A stretch of DNA of 64,000 nt from Hymenopellis radicata (taxonomy: Eukaryota; Basidiomycota; Agaricomycetes; Agaricales; Physalacriaceae): assembly GCA_015501595.1 (NCBI GenBank), contig JADNRX010000073.1, positions 116,024-180,023 of the forward strand, in the 5' to 3' direction. Under the pieces are notes generated by a model that saw only the letters and a list, made by a program, of their open reading frames with translations, was not told the DNA's origin and did not search any database. This document shows positions 12,388-23,278 of the stretch, piece by piece; within the stretch, counting starts at the first letter, position 1; each line of letters starts with the position of its first letter. Both the position numbers and the translations under genes were made by a program.

Positions 12388-12785
12388 TAGAGAACAATTA
12401 CGCTATGACGATGAAAGACATTACCAAAGAGCTCAACAACGGTGGCCAGCTGGGAGCAGGAGGTAAAGAGCCGATCGCCCAAATTGGGAAAGTCGATCAA
12501 TTGAACTTGTCTCCTGCCTTCAAGGTTTTATTATTTTCTGCTAATCATTTCTTTATCTGTAGTCGACAAAAACGCGTAGCTTTGAGGGCTTCATTAATTC
12601 GCAAATTTCAAGAGACTAAAGGTGTTCTTCTAGACGTCTTGCGGAAGTTCTTGAACTGACCACTTCTCCAGCGGCATACGATATCATCTTCACCTTAGTC
12701 TTTTTGTTATCTCCTTCCTGGCTATCAAGGTAACCCAGCCAGTTTCTCTAGTGCTTAGCCTCGCTGAAACTGCTTCTTAACGCAG
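12388..12785. promoter_or_regulatory. Divergent intergenic region between RIT1 and the 12786 gene
   Basis: This 398-bp spacer separates two divergent starts and probably carries both promoters. It is copied almost whole at about 16020-16435, where it lies in front of an F-box gene instead. A short open stretch at 12405-12659 is not supported as a gene, because the duplicate does not keep it open. Confidence 0.4.
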
Positions 12786-13851
12786 ATGCCTCCTCCTTCA
12801 CGCCCTCATCCAACACCTCAAACGTCGCCGCCAAAGCTGCAGCAGCCCCAACGCAACAAGTTCCTTGATGTCGATAGTACACTGATGCCGCCCGTCATTC
12901 CGAACTGGGACGCTGCGATGCGGAAGTCGAGTACGAAGAACTTGACGAATCAAAACCGCGAGCCTTGGAAGGGCGCACACACCGGCTACTGCCTTCCTGA
13001 CCCCAATGCCATCGTCGGTGCAAGCAGCGAGGAGACCGTGGCGGGTCAGCTACGCGTGTTGTGCAAGCTGTGGGACATTCTGCTCTACCGCCTCAGCAGC
13101 AAGCCTCGCGAAGTCCTGACCCCCAGGCAGTGGCGAGCGATCCTCACCCTGGAGACCCACACAAGTACCACGCCTGGCACAAAGGCTACGCAAAATCGTC
13201 AAGAGATGCGGTCGTTACTCAATGCATGTCTTCAATCTGCAAACAAGGTACATATGGATTTTGTGCAGTCACAATCCCGCCTCATGGTCTGTAGGGACAA
13301 CTGGACACTATTGATTGGCACGTCCAGGCTGTGAAGTGGCAAGGCAGAGATGTCGATGAACTCTATCAGCTTCCTCTTTCCCCCATCGTTGTGCGCCCAA
13401 TCCTCTGGGAACTCGCCGAGATCAATTTCCGCTGGAGCTTATCTCCCTCGACTCCTTCCTGTATGCTCCTAAGCAAGGTCAGGTCACGACAACACGCCTA
13501 GATCGAGACGCCGCAATTCTCTCTGTTGCTTTGCCTTACTGCGGCGGGTCCATTATACCAAACGACATCCAAGAAAAGAACATCGGCTTCGCTTCAACGG
13601 ACATACGCGAGAGAGCGCGAACCGTTTGTGGTCTGTTCTTCGTCATGAAGGGCTGGTCGCTGTCGCGTACATCGATGCCGAATGATACTCGCGAAGCTGG
13701 GAATAGGCTTGTTCAAATGCTCGACGAAGGCCGGCTCCTGTCAGACCGCGAGATAGACCATACCGAGTATCTCATTGTGCTCTGGTACATCGAGTGCTTC
13801 ACAACAGTTTTCAGCCGTCCCCCAGTCATACCCCATCGTTGTTTTACATGA
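12786..13851 (+). CDS. Unrecognised conserved-looking protein
   Basis: The ATG at 12786 starts a Pro-rich leader (MPPPSRPHPTPQTSPPK) followed by LMPPVIPNWDAAMRKSSTKN and a globular region containing LCKLWDILLYRLSSKPREVL. The first intron is 13248-13294 (GTACAT...CTGTAG). Exon 2 gives GQLDTIDWHVQAVKWQGRDV and ELAEINFRW, after which the reading moves one frame (ELISLDSFLYAPKQGQ) and stays open to 13851 (VMKGWSLSRTSMP, HTEYLIVLWYIECFTTVFS). The shift sits at TGGAGC near 13433, where one extra G would restore the frame. I do not recognise the family. The region before its ATG is the one duplicated at 16435. Confidence 0.55.
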
Positions 13852-14414
13852 ATGTACGTGTTTTCGGCATATCTTTGGCATTTCTTGCTTACATTTTGGC
13901 CCATGGCCCATGTCCGTAGGACCCGCAAGTGATCCGCCATACGGCACTACTTTAGATCTCAAATGGGGTTTCAACGGTCTACTTTATCTTTGTATCAATA
14001 ATATTGCTGTGCCATCGGACTACCTCTTTCGCTGACTCGTAAAGACAATGTACCCTCGTTATCAGCCCTCACTCGGAATACAATGTCTTGCGCACTAGCA
14101 TAGACTGCTTAAATCGATGCTCTAAACGAGGACGAGCCCCGTTTATGAGTCTAGAACCATATTGTTGAACCCCGGATCATGTGGCGCAGAATCGCCCCAG
14201 GAAGTTGAGGACATGGGAGCTATCACTGACAATCTCCTGTCTCGTAGTCACCGACTGTTCACTGCTACTCTTACTGTACTGTACTAGTACTTATACATTG
14301 TCATCCAAATTTTTCGATGCCTGTGTTATGAGAAACCGCCCGAGCTCAATGTGTGTGTACAGTACTCGTTACCCGTTCAACTACCACTGTCCGCTCATAG
14401 TCAATGACAAAACG
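13852..14414. other. Intergenic, no gene seen
   Basis: Between the 12786 gene and DUF1963 copy 1 there are only short unsupported open stretches. The right margin (from about 14340) is shared with the 3' flanks of the other two DUF1963 copies. Confidence 0.4.
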
Positions 14415-15268
14415 TCAGGATGGTCGAGGCATTGCGCGATCCAAATGTTTCCAAGTGTAGACATCTGTGTTCGGAGTCAGGCTCAGTGTGGAGGTGTATA
14501 ATGATACAAGAGCTCGTACCACGTTTAGCGCTTCATCCTCTTCCCATTCACAATTGAAGCGGTCACCCAGTTGTATCAATTCACGTCTGTAGGGAAAGTC
14601 ATGAGTCCCCGCCCGTGGACAACCGTCATCCGAACAATAGTATTTCCCTGGTTTCGGTTTAATCACGAATTAGCACTTCCGGGATCGTCGAACACACCTC
14701 GCGTGGTATGGCCAAGCAGCTTCAACCCCGGCTCGGGTTTGTGCGCAGCATAGAATTCTTCGGAGTCGTCCTGACCCCAGAGTAACTGTTCATCCAATGT
14801 TTCCTCCTTTCCCGCTACCCACGTCTCTACCAAACGGGCGCGCAGGAATCCGGGACCTTGTTCGATCTTCTTTCGCGCCTCGGCCAGTTCCGTATCATTG
14901 AATTGGCAAGCGAGAGGCACAGTTGCGATGCGCACAAGGAATGAACGCGTCTTCGTGGAATAATGGGTGGAGGTCTCGTAACAGTCGTACTCGGGGCAGA
15001 CAAAGAGCTGTATCATTGTCGCAAGACTTCCTCCGGCAGGGACCACCCCCGGAATAAAGGCGCGGAAAGATTCCGGGGTATTCTCCGCCGAGACGTTCAG
15101 CTGCACCAGAGGGACAAGAGGGTGGTTGCATGTCGCGCAAGTCGGCCAAGTTGAGCCGGGATTGAGATACATCGTGGGGCCACCGATCAGCATTGAATGG
15201 GTCCCCAACTCTGCGGGGTCAGGCTGCGAGGCATACACGGGGACAAAGGATTGAGCCAGGAAGCTCAT
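14415..15268 (-). CDS. DUF1963 (YwqG-like) protein, copy 1
   Basis: The protein begins at 15268 (MSFLAQSFVPVYASQPDP). It contains MLIGGPTMYLNP, WPTCATCNHPLVPLVQLNV with a CxxC pair, and IQLFVCPEYDCYE, an arrangement (clean-up motif, WPxC..C, QLN, then QLFVC) that I associate with DUF1963/YwqG proteins of unknown biochemical role. A short intron starting GTGTGT and ending ACCAG (about 14658-14706) joins LLGHTTRG to GKYYCSDDGCPRAGTHDF, followed by an acidic segment. This is the only one of three copies (others 19473-20331 and 25349-26207) with no frameshift. The C-terminal end after ALVSL is uncertain. Its 5' side abuts a dehydrogenase fragment. Confidence 0.68.
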
Positions 15269-15309
15269 GGTAGTAAGAGTCTAAGAGAGAAATCGGATTG
15301 ATGACAACT

Positions 15310-15662
15310 TGTGATAGATTCGAGATCTAATGATCGGAAATGTAACCTATCCCACACCCACCAAGTTCGTCATTGACCGAAATCCCCCTGGTTTAGTACT
15401 TACCAGCATGTCTTCAGAGACCCAGAAGATCTCGTGCCATGCTCAGACATGGCGGGTGAAATTCTCGCTGTTGACGACGTTGTTACAAAGTGGAAAGTCG
15501 GCGATCGCGTCTGCGCAAACTTACTGTTGGACCATGTTCACGGGAATCTGTCTGCGGACGTTCGCCAAACGGCTCTGGGAGGCGCCATTCAAGGCGTCCT
15601 GACGCAGTATCGTGCGTTCCCTGCTCATATAGGCTACGTCATTCTTCGGTATATCGTTGACT
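15310..15662 (+). pseudogene. Dehydrogenase fragment (exons 3-4)
   Basis: About 350 bp match 6900-7246 of dehydrogenase copy 1, starting at CGAGATCTAATG and including [29 protein letters not shown] and [12 protein letters not shown]. No start, Rossmann half or stop is present. On the left it is joined to the DUF1963 5' flank, and on the right to RIT1 5' sequence. Confidence 0.85.
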
Positions 15663-16018
15663 GACAATATCCGAGTTGGTGTACCATGCACTGCAGCATA
15701 AATTGGGTGGAGAAAATAAATAGCGAATAGTTCGAACGCACGTTGTAGAGGCAGAGCCGAATATGATTTGGCCACAGTTTCTAAATGGTGTCCTCTTCGA
15801 TGGAATGTAGGCGGTTGTATATGCTGGAGGCCTCCCTTCAAATTTCTGCTGGTGCATCGCGAGTAGCTGCATTTATATCTCCCGCGTCGACTATGAACGA
15901 GAAGGCATTGTTGTTATAAATGACTTCCTCATTGAAAGAAATGTCGGCCTCGTCGCTTTCAAGCTGGTAGTTGCCCATGAAGAATCCGATGTGATAACAA
16001 TGCCTTGTAAACATTAGA
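15663..16018 (-). pseudogene. RIT1 5'-end fragment
   Basis: This matches the first two exons and first intron of RIT1 (12014-12387), including the DISFNEE and NTRDA-type N-terminal region, NRLHSIEEDTI-like remains and NLCCSAWYTN for NLRCGAWYTN. The rest of the enzyme is missing, so it cannot be functional. The spacer after it (16020-16435) copies the RIT1 divergent promoter. Confidence 0.82.
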
Positions 16019-16435
16019 GAACAAGTACTCAATGACGATGAAAGACATTACAAAAGAGCTCAACAACGGTGGCCAGATGGGAGCAGGAGGTAAAGAGCCG
16101 ATCGCCCAAATTGGGACAGTCGATCAACTTGTCTCCTGCCTTCATCTATTTGTGCCACCCGATACTCGCTAGCCCAAGGTTTTCTGTTGATCAATTTCGA
16201 CAACTCTTTATCTGCCGTCGACAGAAACGCGTAGTCTTCACGGGTCCTCCAAATTTGGACTGGTGTTGGTGAGGTGTTCGTCTAGAAGTCTTACGGAAGT
16301 TTTTTAACTGAGTCTCGTCCAGCGGCATACAATATCATCTTTACCTTAGTCTTTTTGTCATTTCCTACTGGCGATTAAGGTAACCCAACCCATTTTCCCA
16401 GTGCTTAGTCTCACTGCAGCCACTCTGTAACAGAG

Positions 16436-18133
16436 ATGACAGAGAATTCCAACTTAGTCCGCTGCACCAACTGTGCTCTTCTCTTCCTTCAGCCCAACGC
16501 ACCCCGGTGGACGCGCACGGCACGCGTAGAAGAGCTGCTCCGCGAGAACCATCCTCCACTTGACGTCGAACTCTCCGCATTCCGCTCGGACATAGATAAC
16601 GCACGCGCTGCACTTCAGAATCTCGACGCAAAGATTGCCCAGGCGGAGGAGGTGTTGAATAACCTCCTCTCAGCGCGGCAACAAGCGCAGTTGCACCTGG
16701 AAGAAGCGAAGTCACTACTCCATCCCCTGCGTTCCATCCCCAGTGAGCTGTTGGTGGAGATATTTAGCCATTGCACACCGAGGGTTAGGCACGGCGAAGA
16801 TACCGACGTTCTTGAACCTCAACGAGCACCTTGGTTGTTGACGCGAGTCTGCCACCGCTGGAGAGAGCTTGTAATCAACTCGCCGCGGTTGTGGACACAG
16901 CTGTTGATTGATTTCGAAAAGCCTGCAGGATGCAATTCCGATACCCACTATGTGTACAGAGCAAGTCTCTTTATCGAGCGATCCAGAGGTCTGCCCATGG
17001 AAGTTTATCTCCGCAGCCCAAAACCTATCCCAACCCACTGGCTCACAGTTCTCGAAAAAGGCATCCCTCGCTGGAGGTATCTGCACGCGGACGTTCCGCA
17101 GTCGTCCTTGCAGTGTCTTTTTGAACATGTGTTCTCCAACCTCCGGACGCTAGTTCTATGGAGCAATCAGGAGGACGACTTGGACCTAGATCTTGATGGC
17201 TTTCAATCATCGAGGGTACCTCTCCTTCGGGAGTTTGAAGTACTTTCACGTCATTCCTGGGAGGATTTAAAGTCTGTTGCATTTCCTTGGTCTCAACTCA
17301 CTTCTGTTGCGCATTTCCCAGCCTTCGATGAAGATGGTTTGAATCATTTGCGGATGTTGACGAATTTGGAAGACCTTAGCGTTGTCGTCGATGGCTATGA
17401 CTCAGCCATCCATACTCCCATTCGGGATATCGTCGCACTTCCAAAGCTTCGCTGCCTCGCCATTCATGAGAGTAACAATGCCACGGGACGTGGCAAAGAA
17501 TTTTTCGCCGCATTGAAGCTTCCTGCTCTGGCTGAACTGCTTCTCCAATTTTCAGAGGATGGCATTACTCTTTTCCCGACATCGACATCTCCGCTTGGCA
17601 CTCTCACTAAACTGGAAATTGAATGCGACATGAATGCGCACAAGGAGAACACTCAGCATCTTCTTAACTTCCTCGCTCTTACCCACCGAGTCGAATGGTT
17701 GCGCATTTACGATCTTACCACGACAGTCGAGTTCGTTAATGGCCTCAACCTCTCCAATTTTTCGAACAGAGCGTCGGTTAGACTTCCGTACCTGCTCTTC
17801 TTGGACATTGGCGAGTGCGAATGTGTTGATGCCCTTGCCAATGATCTCGACCCACTCGTCGACATGCTCTATTCCCGGCTTCCGGGAGTGCATGATGAAG
17901 CGACAAAAGGCGGAGGGAAGACAGATCCTATGCACCAACAGAGTCTAGTCTCGACTGGCATTGTAACGGTTTCTGCTCCACGATCCAGAGAGGATTCGAA
18001 TATTCTGAAAAAGGTGCAGCTTCCACGACGGGTGTACGTTGAGATGAGAAAAGACCGGCCGGATACTTTTCTGGAGATGAGCCGGAAGGTAAAGCTGGAG
18101 TGTGGCGTTACCACGATTGACGATCCTTATTAG
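16436..18133 (+). CDS. F-box protein with N-terminal coiled coil, intact
   Basis: A single exon encodes 565 residues. A CxxC-like start (CTNCALL) and RTARVEELLRENHPPLDVEL lead into a coiled coil at about residues 45-90 (ALQNLDAKIAQAEEVLNNLL). The F-box follows at about 97-150 (LRSIPSELLVEIFSHC, then RAPWLLTRVCHRWRELVIN). The rest is Leu-rich repeat-like, with a C-terminal VRLPRRVYVEMRK-type end. This layout is the widespread Agaricomycete F-box family, inferred to be an SCF substrate adaptor; its target is unknown. It shares the layout with the genes at 20875-22511 and 49161-61327. Its promoter is a copy of the RIT1 divergent spacer, so it was placed there by the duplication at 15.66-16.43 kb. 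Confidence 0.85.
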   Translation: MTENSNLVRCTNCALLFLQPNAPRWTRTARVEELLRENHPPLDVELSAFRSDIDNARAALQNLDAKIAQAEEVLNNLLSARQQAQLHLEEAKSLLHPLRSIPSELLVEIFSHCTPRVRHGEDTDVLEPQRAPWLLTRVCHRWRELVINSPRLWTQLLIDFEKPAGCNSDTHYVYRASLFIERSRGLPMEVYLRSPKPIPTHWLTVLEKGIPRWRYLHADVPQSSLQCLFEHVFSNLRTLVLWSNQEDDLDLDLDGFQSSRVPLLREFEVLSRHSWEDLKSVAFPWSQLTSVAHFPAFDEDGLNHLRMLTNLEDLSVVVDGYDSAIHTPIRDIVALPKLRCLAIHESNNATGRGKEFFAALKLPALAELLLQFSEDGITLFPTSTSPLGTLTKLEIECDMNAHKENTQHLLNFLALTHRVEWLRIYDLTTTVEFVNGLNLSNFSNRASVRLPYLLFLDIGECECVDALANDLDPLVDMLYSRLPGVHDEATKGGGKTDPMHQQSLVSTGIVTVSAPRSREDSNILKKVQLPRRVYVEMRKDRPDTFLEMSRKVKLECGVTTIDDPY

Positions 18134-18564
18134 CATACTACTTACTATATCTTGTTGAACCTCCCCTTTTTCAGTACATACATATGGTATCCAGCCTGTC
18201 ATGGATAAATCTCTCAAACAACCAATGCATTGGCTTGGTACGGCTTGACTAGAACAGCCCAACTCCGAGTAGACTTCTCCATATCCGGACCCCATAGGAT
18301 GCTCATTTCTGCAGAACATTGAGGCTCATGTTCGCTGTGCGCATTCAGACTTGATGCCAACCCATTGACATTGAGTTGGTCGCCTATTTAGGATGTCTAG
18401 CTCCTGTCCGCCGCTTACCATCTGCCACATGTCCCTCTTGTCACTTGAGGGCAATGTAACTGCTTTGACCTTGAACGGCTCGGGTCTCGTTTCGTCGATT
18501 CTCGTGATAAGTATACACCTCGCGCTTCATGGAACGCGATATTCAATCACCGTATAGGACGACT
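18134..18564. other. Intergenic, no gene seen
   Basis: This is 431 bp between the F-box stop and the start of F-box-like decayed sequence. No motif was recognised. Confidence 0.4.
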
Positions 18565-19372
18565 CTCTCCGGGCTTGTGCATTTGTGTGCAGAGCGTGGC
18601 GCACCTCTAGCTACCGTCACCTCTTCTCCGACCTCATTTTTGACTCTCCAACTGATACGTCGGGAACGACAGACAGTCCGTATCACACTTTTCTGGGCTG
18701 CTCCACACCTCCCCGGATCTGGCGCTTCACGTTCGCCGTCTGCGACGAGTCGCGTTCCTCAGATCACTCTGGGCGGTGGATCCTTGACTCTGTGGACGTT
18801 TTCCTCTAGATAGTCAACCGGTTCAAGGGAATTGTCAGTCTCGAGATGCCCTTTTGCGCCTTACGGTGGGAGGAGCTACGTTCCAGTGCCATCTCAGTTG
18901 CTCTGACCGTGGTGTTCGCGCTGCCTACTCTCTTCGCGCTCCTCCTAAAATCCCCCGTCCGGAGCTCGCTTTATCCGACCGGGAAATTGTGGAGGGCACG
19001 TCGAACCACAAGCGTTATACATTGTCCTTGGAGGTCCTCACGTTGGCATTGAACTACGACTATCACGCGCGCGCGTTTTCCGAATGAATCTCAGAGAGCG
19101 TCGTCGACTTAAAGCTCTGCATCACCGTTGCCAACTCAACCGAGGCAATGACTGCGAGCGAGCTGCTCACGAACCCCATTCTACAGCGCATCGATACGCT
19201 CGAAGTGCTGAGGCATTGAATTGTTGTAAGCTCGTCTGTCATCCAAGCTCGAGAGAGATTAATCACCCCACCTATCATCCAGTTGCACACGTTGATCAGC
19301 CCTCCTCCCACAGTCTTTGCTTCCTTCCCCCGAATCACGCTCACCATCTTTGAGACCTACGGGTGCTCGTCA
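18565..19372 (+). pseudogene. Decayed partial copy of the 4012 F-box gene
   Basis: The sequence parallels about 4085-4962, from the F-box core (MCRAWRTSSYRHLFSDLIFDSP) through the LRR-like region to GACCTACGGGTGCTC. Small deletions and stops break it in every frame, and both the start and the 3' third are missing. At its right edge it passes directly into DUF1963-flanking sequence (GTCACGACTTG...). Confidence 0.85.
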
Positions 19373-19472
19373 CGACTTGAATCATGGAACTGTTTTCCCC
19401 TGCTCGATGTGTGTATACAGTATTCGTTACCCATTCAACTACCAATTTCCGCTCATCGTCAATGTCAAAACG

Positions 19473-20331
19473 TCAGGATGGTCGATGCATTGCTCGATCC
19501 AACTGTTTCCAAGTGTGCCCAGCTGTGTTCGGAGTCATGCTCAGTGTGGAGGTGGATAATGATACAAGAGCTCGTACCACGTCCATCGCTTCATCCTCTT
19601 CCTCAGATTCACCAGTGAAGCGGCGTTCGCCCAGTTGTATCAATTCACGTCTGTCGGGAAATTCATGAGTCCCCGCCCGTGGACAACTGTCATCCGAACA
19701 ATAGTATTTCCCTGCTTTCGGTTTAATCACGAATTAGCACTTCAGGCATCGTCGAACACACCTCGCGTCGTATGGCCAAGCAGCTTCAACCCCGGCTCGG
19801 GTTGGTGCGCAGCATAGAATTCTTCGGAGTCGTCCTGACCCCAGTCTAACTCTTGATCCAATGTTTCCTCCTTTCCCGCTACCCACGTCTCTACCAAATG
19901 GGCGGGCAGGAATCCGGGACCTTGTTCGATCTTCTTGCGCGCCTCCGCCAGTTCGGTGTCATTGAACTGGCAAGCGAGAGGCGCAGTTGCGATGCGCAGA
20001 AGCCATGAACGCGTCTCCGTGGAATAATGGGTCGAGTTGTCGTAACAGTCGTACTCGGGCAGATAAAAAGCTGTATCATTGTCGCAAGACTTCCTCCGGC
20101 AGGGACAACCCCCGGAATAAAGGCGCGGAAAGGTTGGGGGGTATTCACCGCCGAGACATTCAGCTGCACCAGAGGGACAAGCGGGTGATTGCATGTCGCG
20201 CACGTAGGCCAAGTTGAGGCGGGATTGAGATACATGGTGGACCCACCGATCAGCATTGAATGGGTCCCCAACTCCGCGGGGTCAGGCTGCGAGGCATACA
20301 CGGGGACAAAGGATTGAGCCAGGAAGCTCAT
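19473..20331 (-). pseudogene. DUF1963 (YwqG-like) protein, copy 2, frameshifted
   Basis: It starts at 20331 exactly as copy 1 does (MSFLAQSFVPVYASQPDP) and is nearly identical until IQLFIC. There a GGGG run of copy 1 is GGG (near 20058), so the product runs out of frame. The remaining domain (EYDCYDNSTHYSTETRSW, FNDTELAEARKKIEQG, GHTTRG-intron-KYYCSDD) is present in the shifted frame. One homopolymer base would repair it, so either recent inactivation or a sequence error is possible. Confidence 0.68.
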
Positions 20332-20504
20332 GGTGGTAAGAGCCTAAGAGAGAAATCGGATTGGGGAAACATTAGCTGTGCCGTGTATCAGGATTCTCAC
20401 TTACACCTCCCAGACCCGTTGAAGAGTATTTTGACGTCGCAGCGTCCTGTCAGCGGGTCATAATGTATTGCGTCGCGTGCGAACTAGGCAGAATTAGCTT
20501 CTAC

Positions 20505-20705
20505 AATAGATAGGTTGGTCTCTATTTGTTTTGTTCGCCGCAATTGTTGAACCGGTTCGCAAAGTTACCGATGTCAAGCTTCCCATCATCCAAGCAATGG
20601 CACACTGATGTGTATGTATGATCTGTCAGGACCCAAACGACACCACAGTGGCATGGCCTAGCTATCTCGAACAGCTGTGTGTCCCTCCAGCTTGATAGGA
20701 ACTGC
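20505..20705 (+). pseudogene. Stray calpain exon fragment
   Basis: This aligns with 1-192 of the window, the calpain exon reading LFASIVEPVRKVIDDKLPHH up to WPSYLEKA plus the start of the next intron. Two differences (CCCC to CCC, and GAAAAAGC to GAACAGC) destroy the frame. It is flanked by DUF1963 sequence on the left and by the inverted-duplication arm on the right. Confidence 0.8.
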
Positions 20706-20874
20706 CGTCGCGCGATATGTCTAGGTGTCGACTTCTTACCGCAAACGAACTGTCTCCGAGAGGAGAGCCTATAGGAACGTGCGAGATAATTGAGCATTGT
20801 AGAAGGCTACGCTGGGGGACATACATGAAACATTCTGTCGCGCTCGAATTCACCACCTATCCCTCATTATCAGA

Positions 20875-22511
20875 CTACTCGTCGTCCGAGTCGTCGTCCT
20901 GCATGGTTATCCCACACTCCACTTTCAAGTTGCGACAAATATCCTCCCAACGATCATCATCCTCAAAGTATAACCAACGAGGAACGCGAACAGTCTCCAA
21001 GGAGGTCACGACGGATGTGGGGTTGACGGTAGGAGCTGTAGAGGTGGACGTCATGACCCCGGCATATCTAGAGTGCAGCATGTCATAGATTACTGATGGG
21101 TCTTCATCAAGCCCATCGTCGCAAAAGCAGTCGCTGATATCAAGTATGCGAAGGCACGGCAAGAGCGGCGGCGCTGAGGATACGTTCAACGCAGAAATGA
21201 AGTCGACCGTCATTTTGGCGTCGACGATGTGGAAGTTTTCGACACACGCCGCGTCGGATAAGAAGCGTAGGAGGTTCTGAACATTGCCGGGATTACGAGT
21301 CATGGCGCAAGAAATGTACAACTTGGTCAACGTTTGTTTCACCCGAGGCTGTAGTTGAGGGAAATGATGGATTCTATTTCTACTTGATGGGAAAGCGAGA
21401 CTGAGGTCGAATAGGGAGGGGATATCTAAAATGGAGAAAAACTTTTGCAAGTCATCGGGATCTGAATGTTGTCGTTCTCTGAGTGTGAGCCGTAGAAGGG
21501 TTGGAAGAGACAGTAGTGGTGCATCCCAGGTAGATGCCCCAGTGTCCAGTGTGAGTACCGTGAGTTCCTCCAAATTGGTCATTTTCTGGAGATACTTGTA
21601 GGCATCAATATCGTCGGAAGGGAAGTCGATAAGCCTGATGAACTTGGACCATGGGAGATGGATGTGGTCAAACGCTTCCCATGCAACGTAAGGATCCATC
21701 TTAAATGCGCGAAGGGCCGGCACACTGGTGAGATTGAAGACTGAAACGTCCATTTCAAATTCCGAGCCGTCTTGAGCATCAGAACTAAGAAGGAGGGTTT
21801 CGAGGGAAGAGAAGATATTTCCAGAGAATGATTGCAATGATAAATGTGGGATGGATGTACTGAGTTGTTTCCAACGCGGTATCGTGACCTCCAGGACAGG
21901 AAATAGCGGGTGTTCACTAATTTCTCGAACGCTGTCAATATATAGCGACAAAGGCAGGCCTTTAGAGCGCTCAAATAAGACTCCCAACTTGTAGAGCAAC
22001 TGGCGAGAAATGTGTCCGTCAAGCTCCTCGAAATCCAACCCAATGTAAGTCCACAGGTTTGGCAATGACAGGGCGATATGTCGCCAGCGAAAGCACACAC
22101 GGGTTAACGTCCATGGTGCCAAACGCGGATCAAGCGAGTGGGTGCTAGCATTGTTCATGGTCCAGGTGGGGACACAATGCGAAAATATTTCCGCTACGAC
22201 CTCGTAAGGAAGGGAGCGCATGGGATGGATAAGGGATTTGGCGTCGGCCAAGTGTGACTCGGCCTGGCTACGAGCCCGGACGAGATTGTCCAGCATCTCC
22301 TTCGCAAGTACAATCTTCTCATCGAGGTCCTGAAGGATCTCCGGGGCGTTCTCGGCAACGAGACGAAAGTCGGCGAGCTCTACATCGAGTGGGGGCTGTT
22401 GCGCCGAAGGAGCTCTTCGACCCGCGCAGTACGCATCGCATGAGCCTCCCTTGGATGAAGGGATAGGAGAGCGCAGGTGGGACATGGGTTCGCGGACTTA
22501 TTTTCCGCCAT
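20875..22511 (-). CDS. F-box protein with N-terminal coiled coil (arm A copy)
   Basis: The homologous start is the ATG at 22511 (MAENKSANPCPTCALLSLHP). The frame breaks at a five-C run (22391-22395 on +) that has six C in the arm-B copy; downstream the frame is open to the stop at 20875. Features are DLDEKIVLAKEMLDNLVRAR coiled coil, the F-box MRSLPYEVVAEIFSHCVPTW...RLAPWTLTRVCFRWRHIAL, LRR-like body (LPTLLRLTLRE) and acidic C-terminus QDDDSDDE. Starting instead from an ATG at 22485 gives a 536-residue protein lacking the natural N-terminus. It lies opposite to and paralogous with the interrupted gene at 49161-61327. Confidence 0.8.
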
Positions 22512-22576
22512 TTGAGCTGCAAAGACGCGTCAGGTGCGGGAGGATGAAAAGCAACCATTTAGAACTTACTTCCCAC

Positions 22577-23278
22577 TCAGAGGTTTGCAACCAAGGGGCT
22601 TCTTAAAATGGGTATGAGATGATTCAATAGCAAAGACGCGGCTATACATGCCTTTACCCTTCGTAAATGAAAACTTGAATACAGGTTGATGGTCAAGATG
22701 CGGAACATCGGCCCGCTCTCGATTCCCTTTCCGAGGTCGGTCATTTCAGGCTTTAGCCTTTCACTACCATGTCCACTAAAGCTCACCACCAGTTTCAGCA
22801 TCATTTCGAGCCACAGAGGCTGAGATTGCGTTGAAGGATCGGGAATGTCAAGTACCACCGGATTACATTCTGTATGTTGGGTATGTCTTCTTTCAAAATA
22901 AATTTCATTCGCAACGCTTACTTTGCTTAGACACAGGCGGGATTCGGAAGGCGCTTGCGATGTTGTACACCATATCAGTTACATGACAACTTTCGCCTTG
23001 CTCGTCGGGATGAGCTGAATCGTACTCGTTCTCCTTGTGGTCGTTGCCGAGCCCAGTGGTCGCCTTCATTCGTGTTGGATCATTGAGGGCATCGCGGGTG
23101 CGCCTGGTTAGACACGGAGCGACGAATGTTGCTGTTTCGAGTCCTGCGGGAGAGGTGTCCAAAGCACGTCTAAAAGTTCAAACAGATTCTCTGTTCTTTC
23201 AAAATCATCCACTGCCCGTAACTGGTTTGTATCGAACTCGTTGGGAATGTATTCTTTTTCATCTGTTTCGACAGTCAT
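22577..23278 (-). CDS. Unrecognised small gene, tentative
   Basis: A splice chain can be drawn on the minus strand: TVETDEKEYIPNEFDTN and AVDDFERTENLFELLDVLW (from about 23278), then DSKQQHSSL or ETATFVAPCLTRRTRDAL, DPTRMKATTGLGNDHKEN, then, over an intron near 22868-22921, NPVVLDIPDPSTQSQPLWL and MMLKLVVSFSGHGSERLKP. The DNA is conserved in arm B (48420-49090), but there the frames are broken. No family was recognised, and the exact exons and even the strand are uncertain. Confidence 0.3.

Noticed and set aside
12405..12659. Small gene starting MTMKDITKELNNGGQLGAGG
   Set aside because: The duplicated copy at 16033 does not keep the frame and the interval is more simply the divergent RIT1 promoter.
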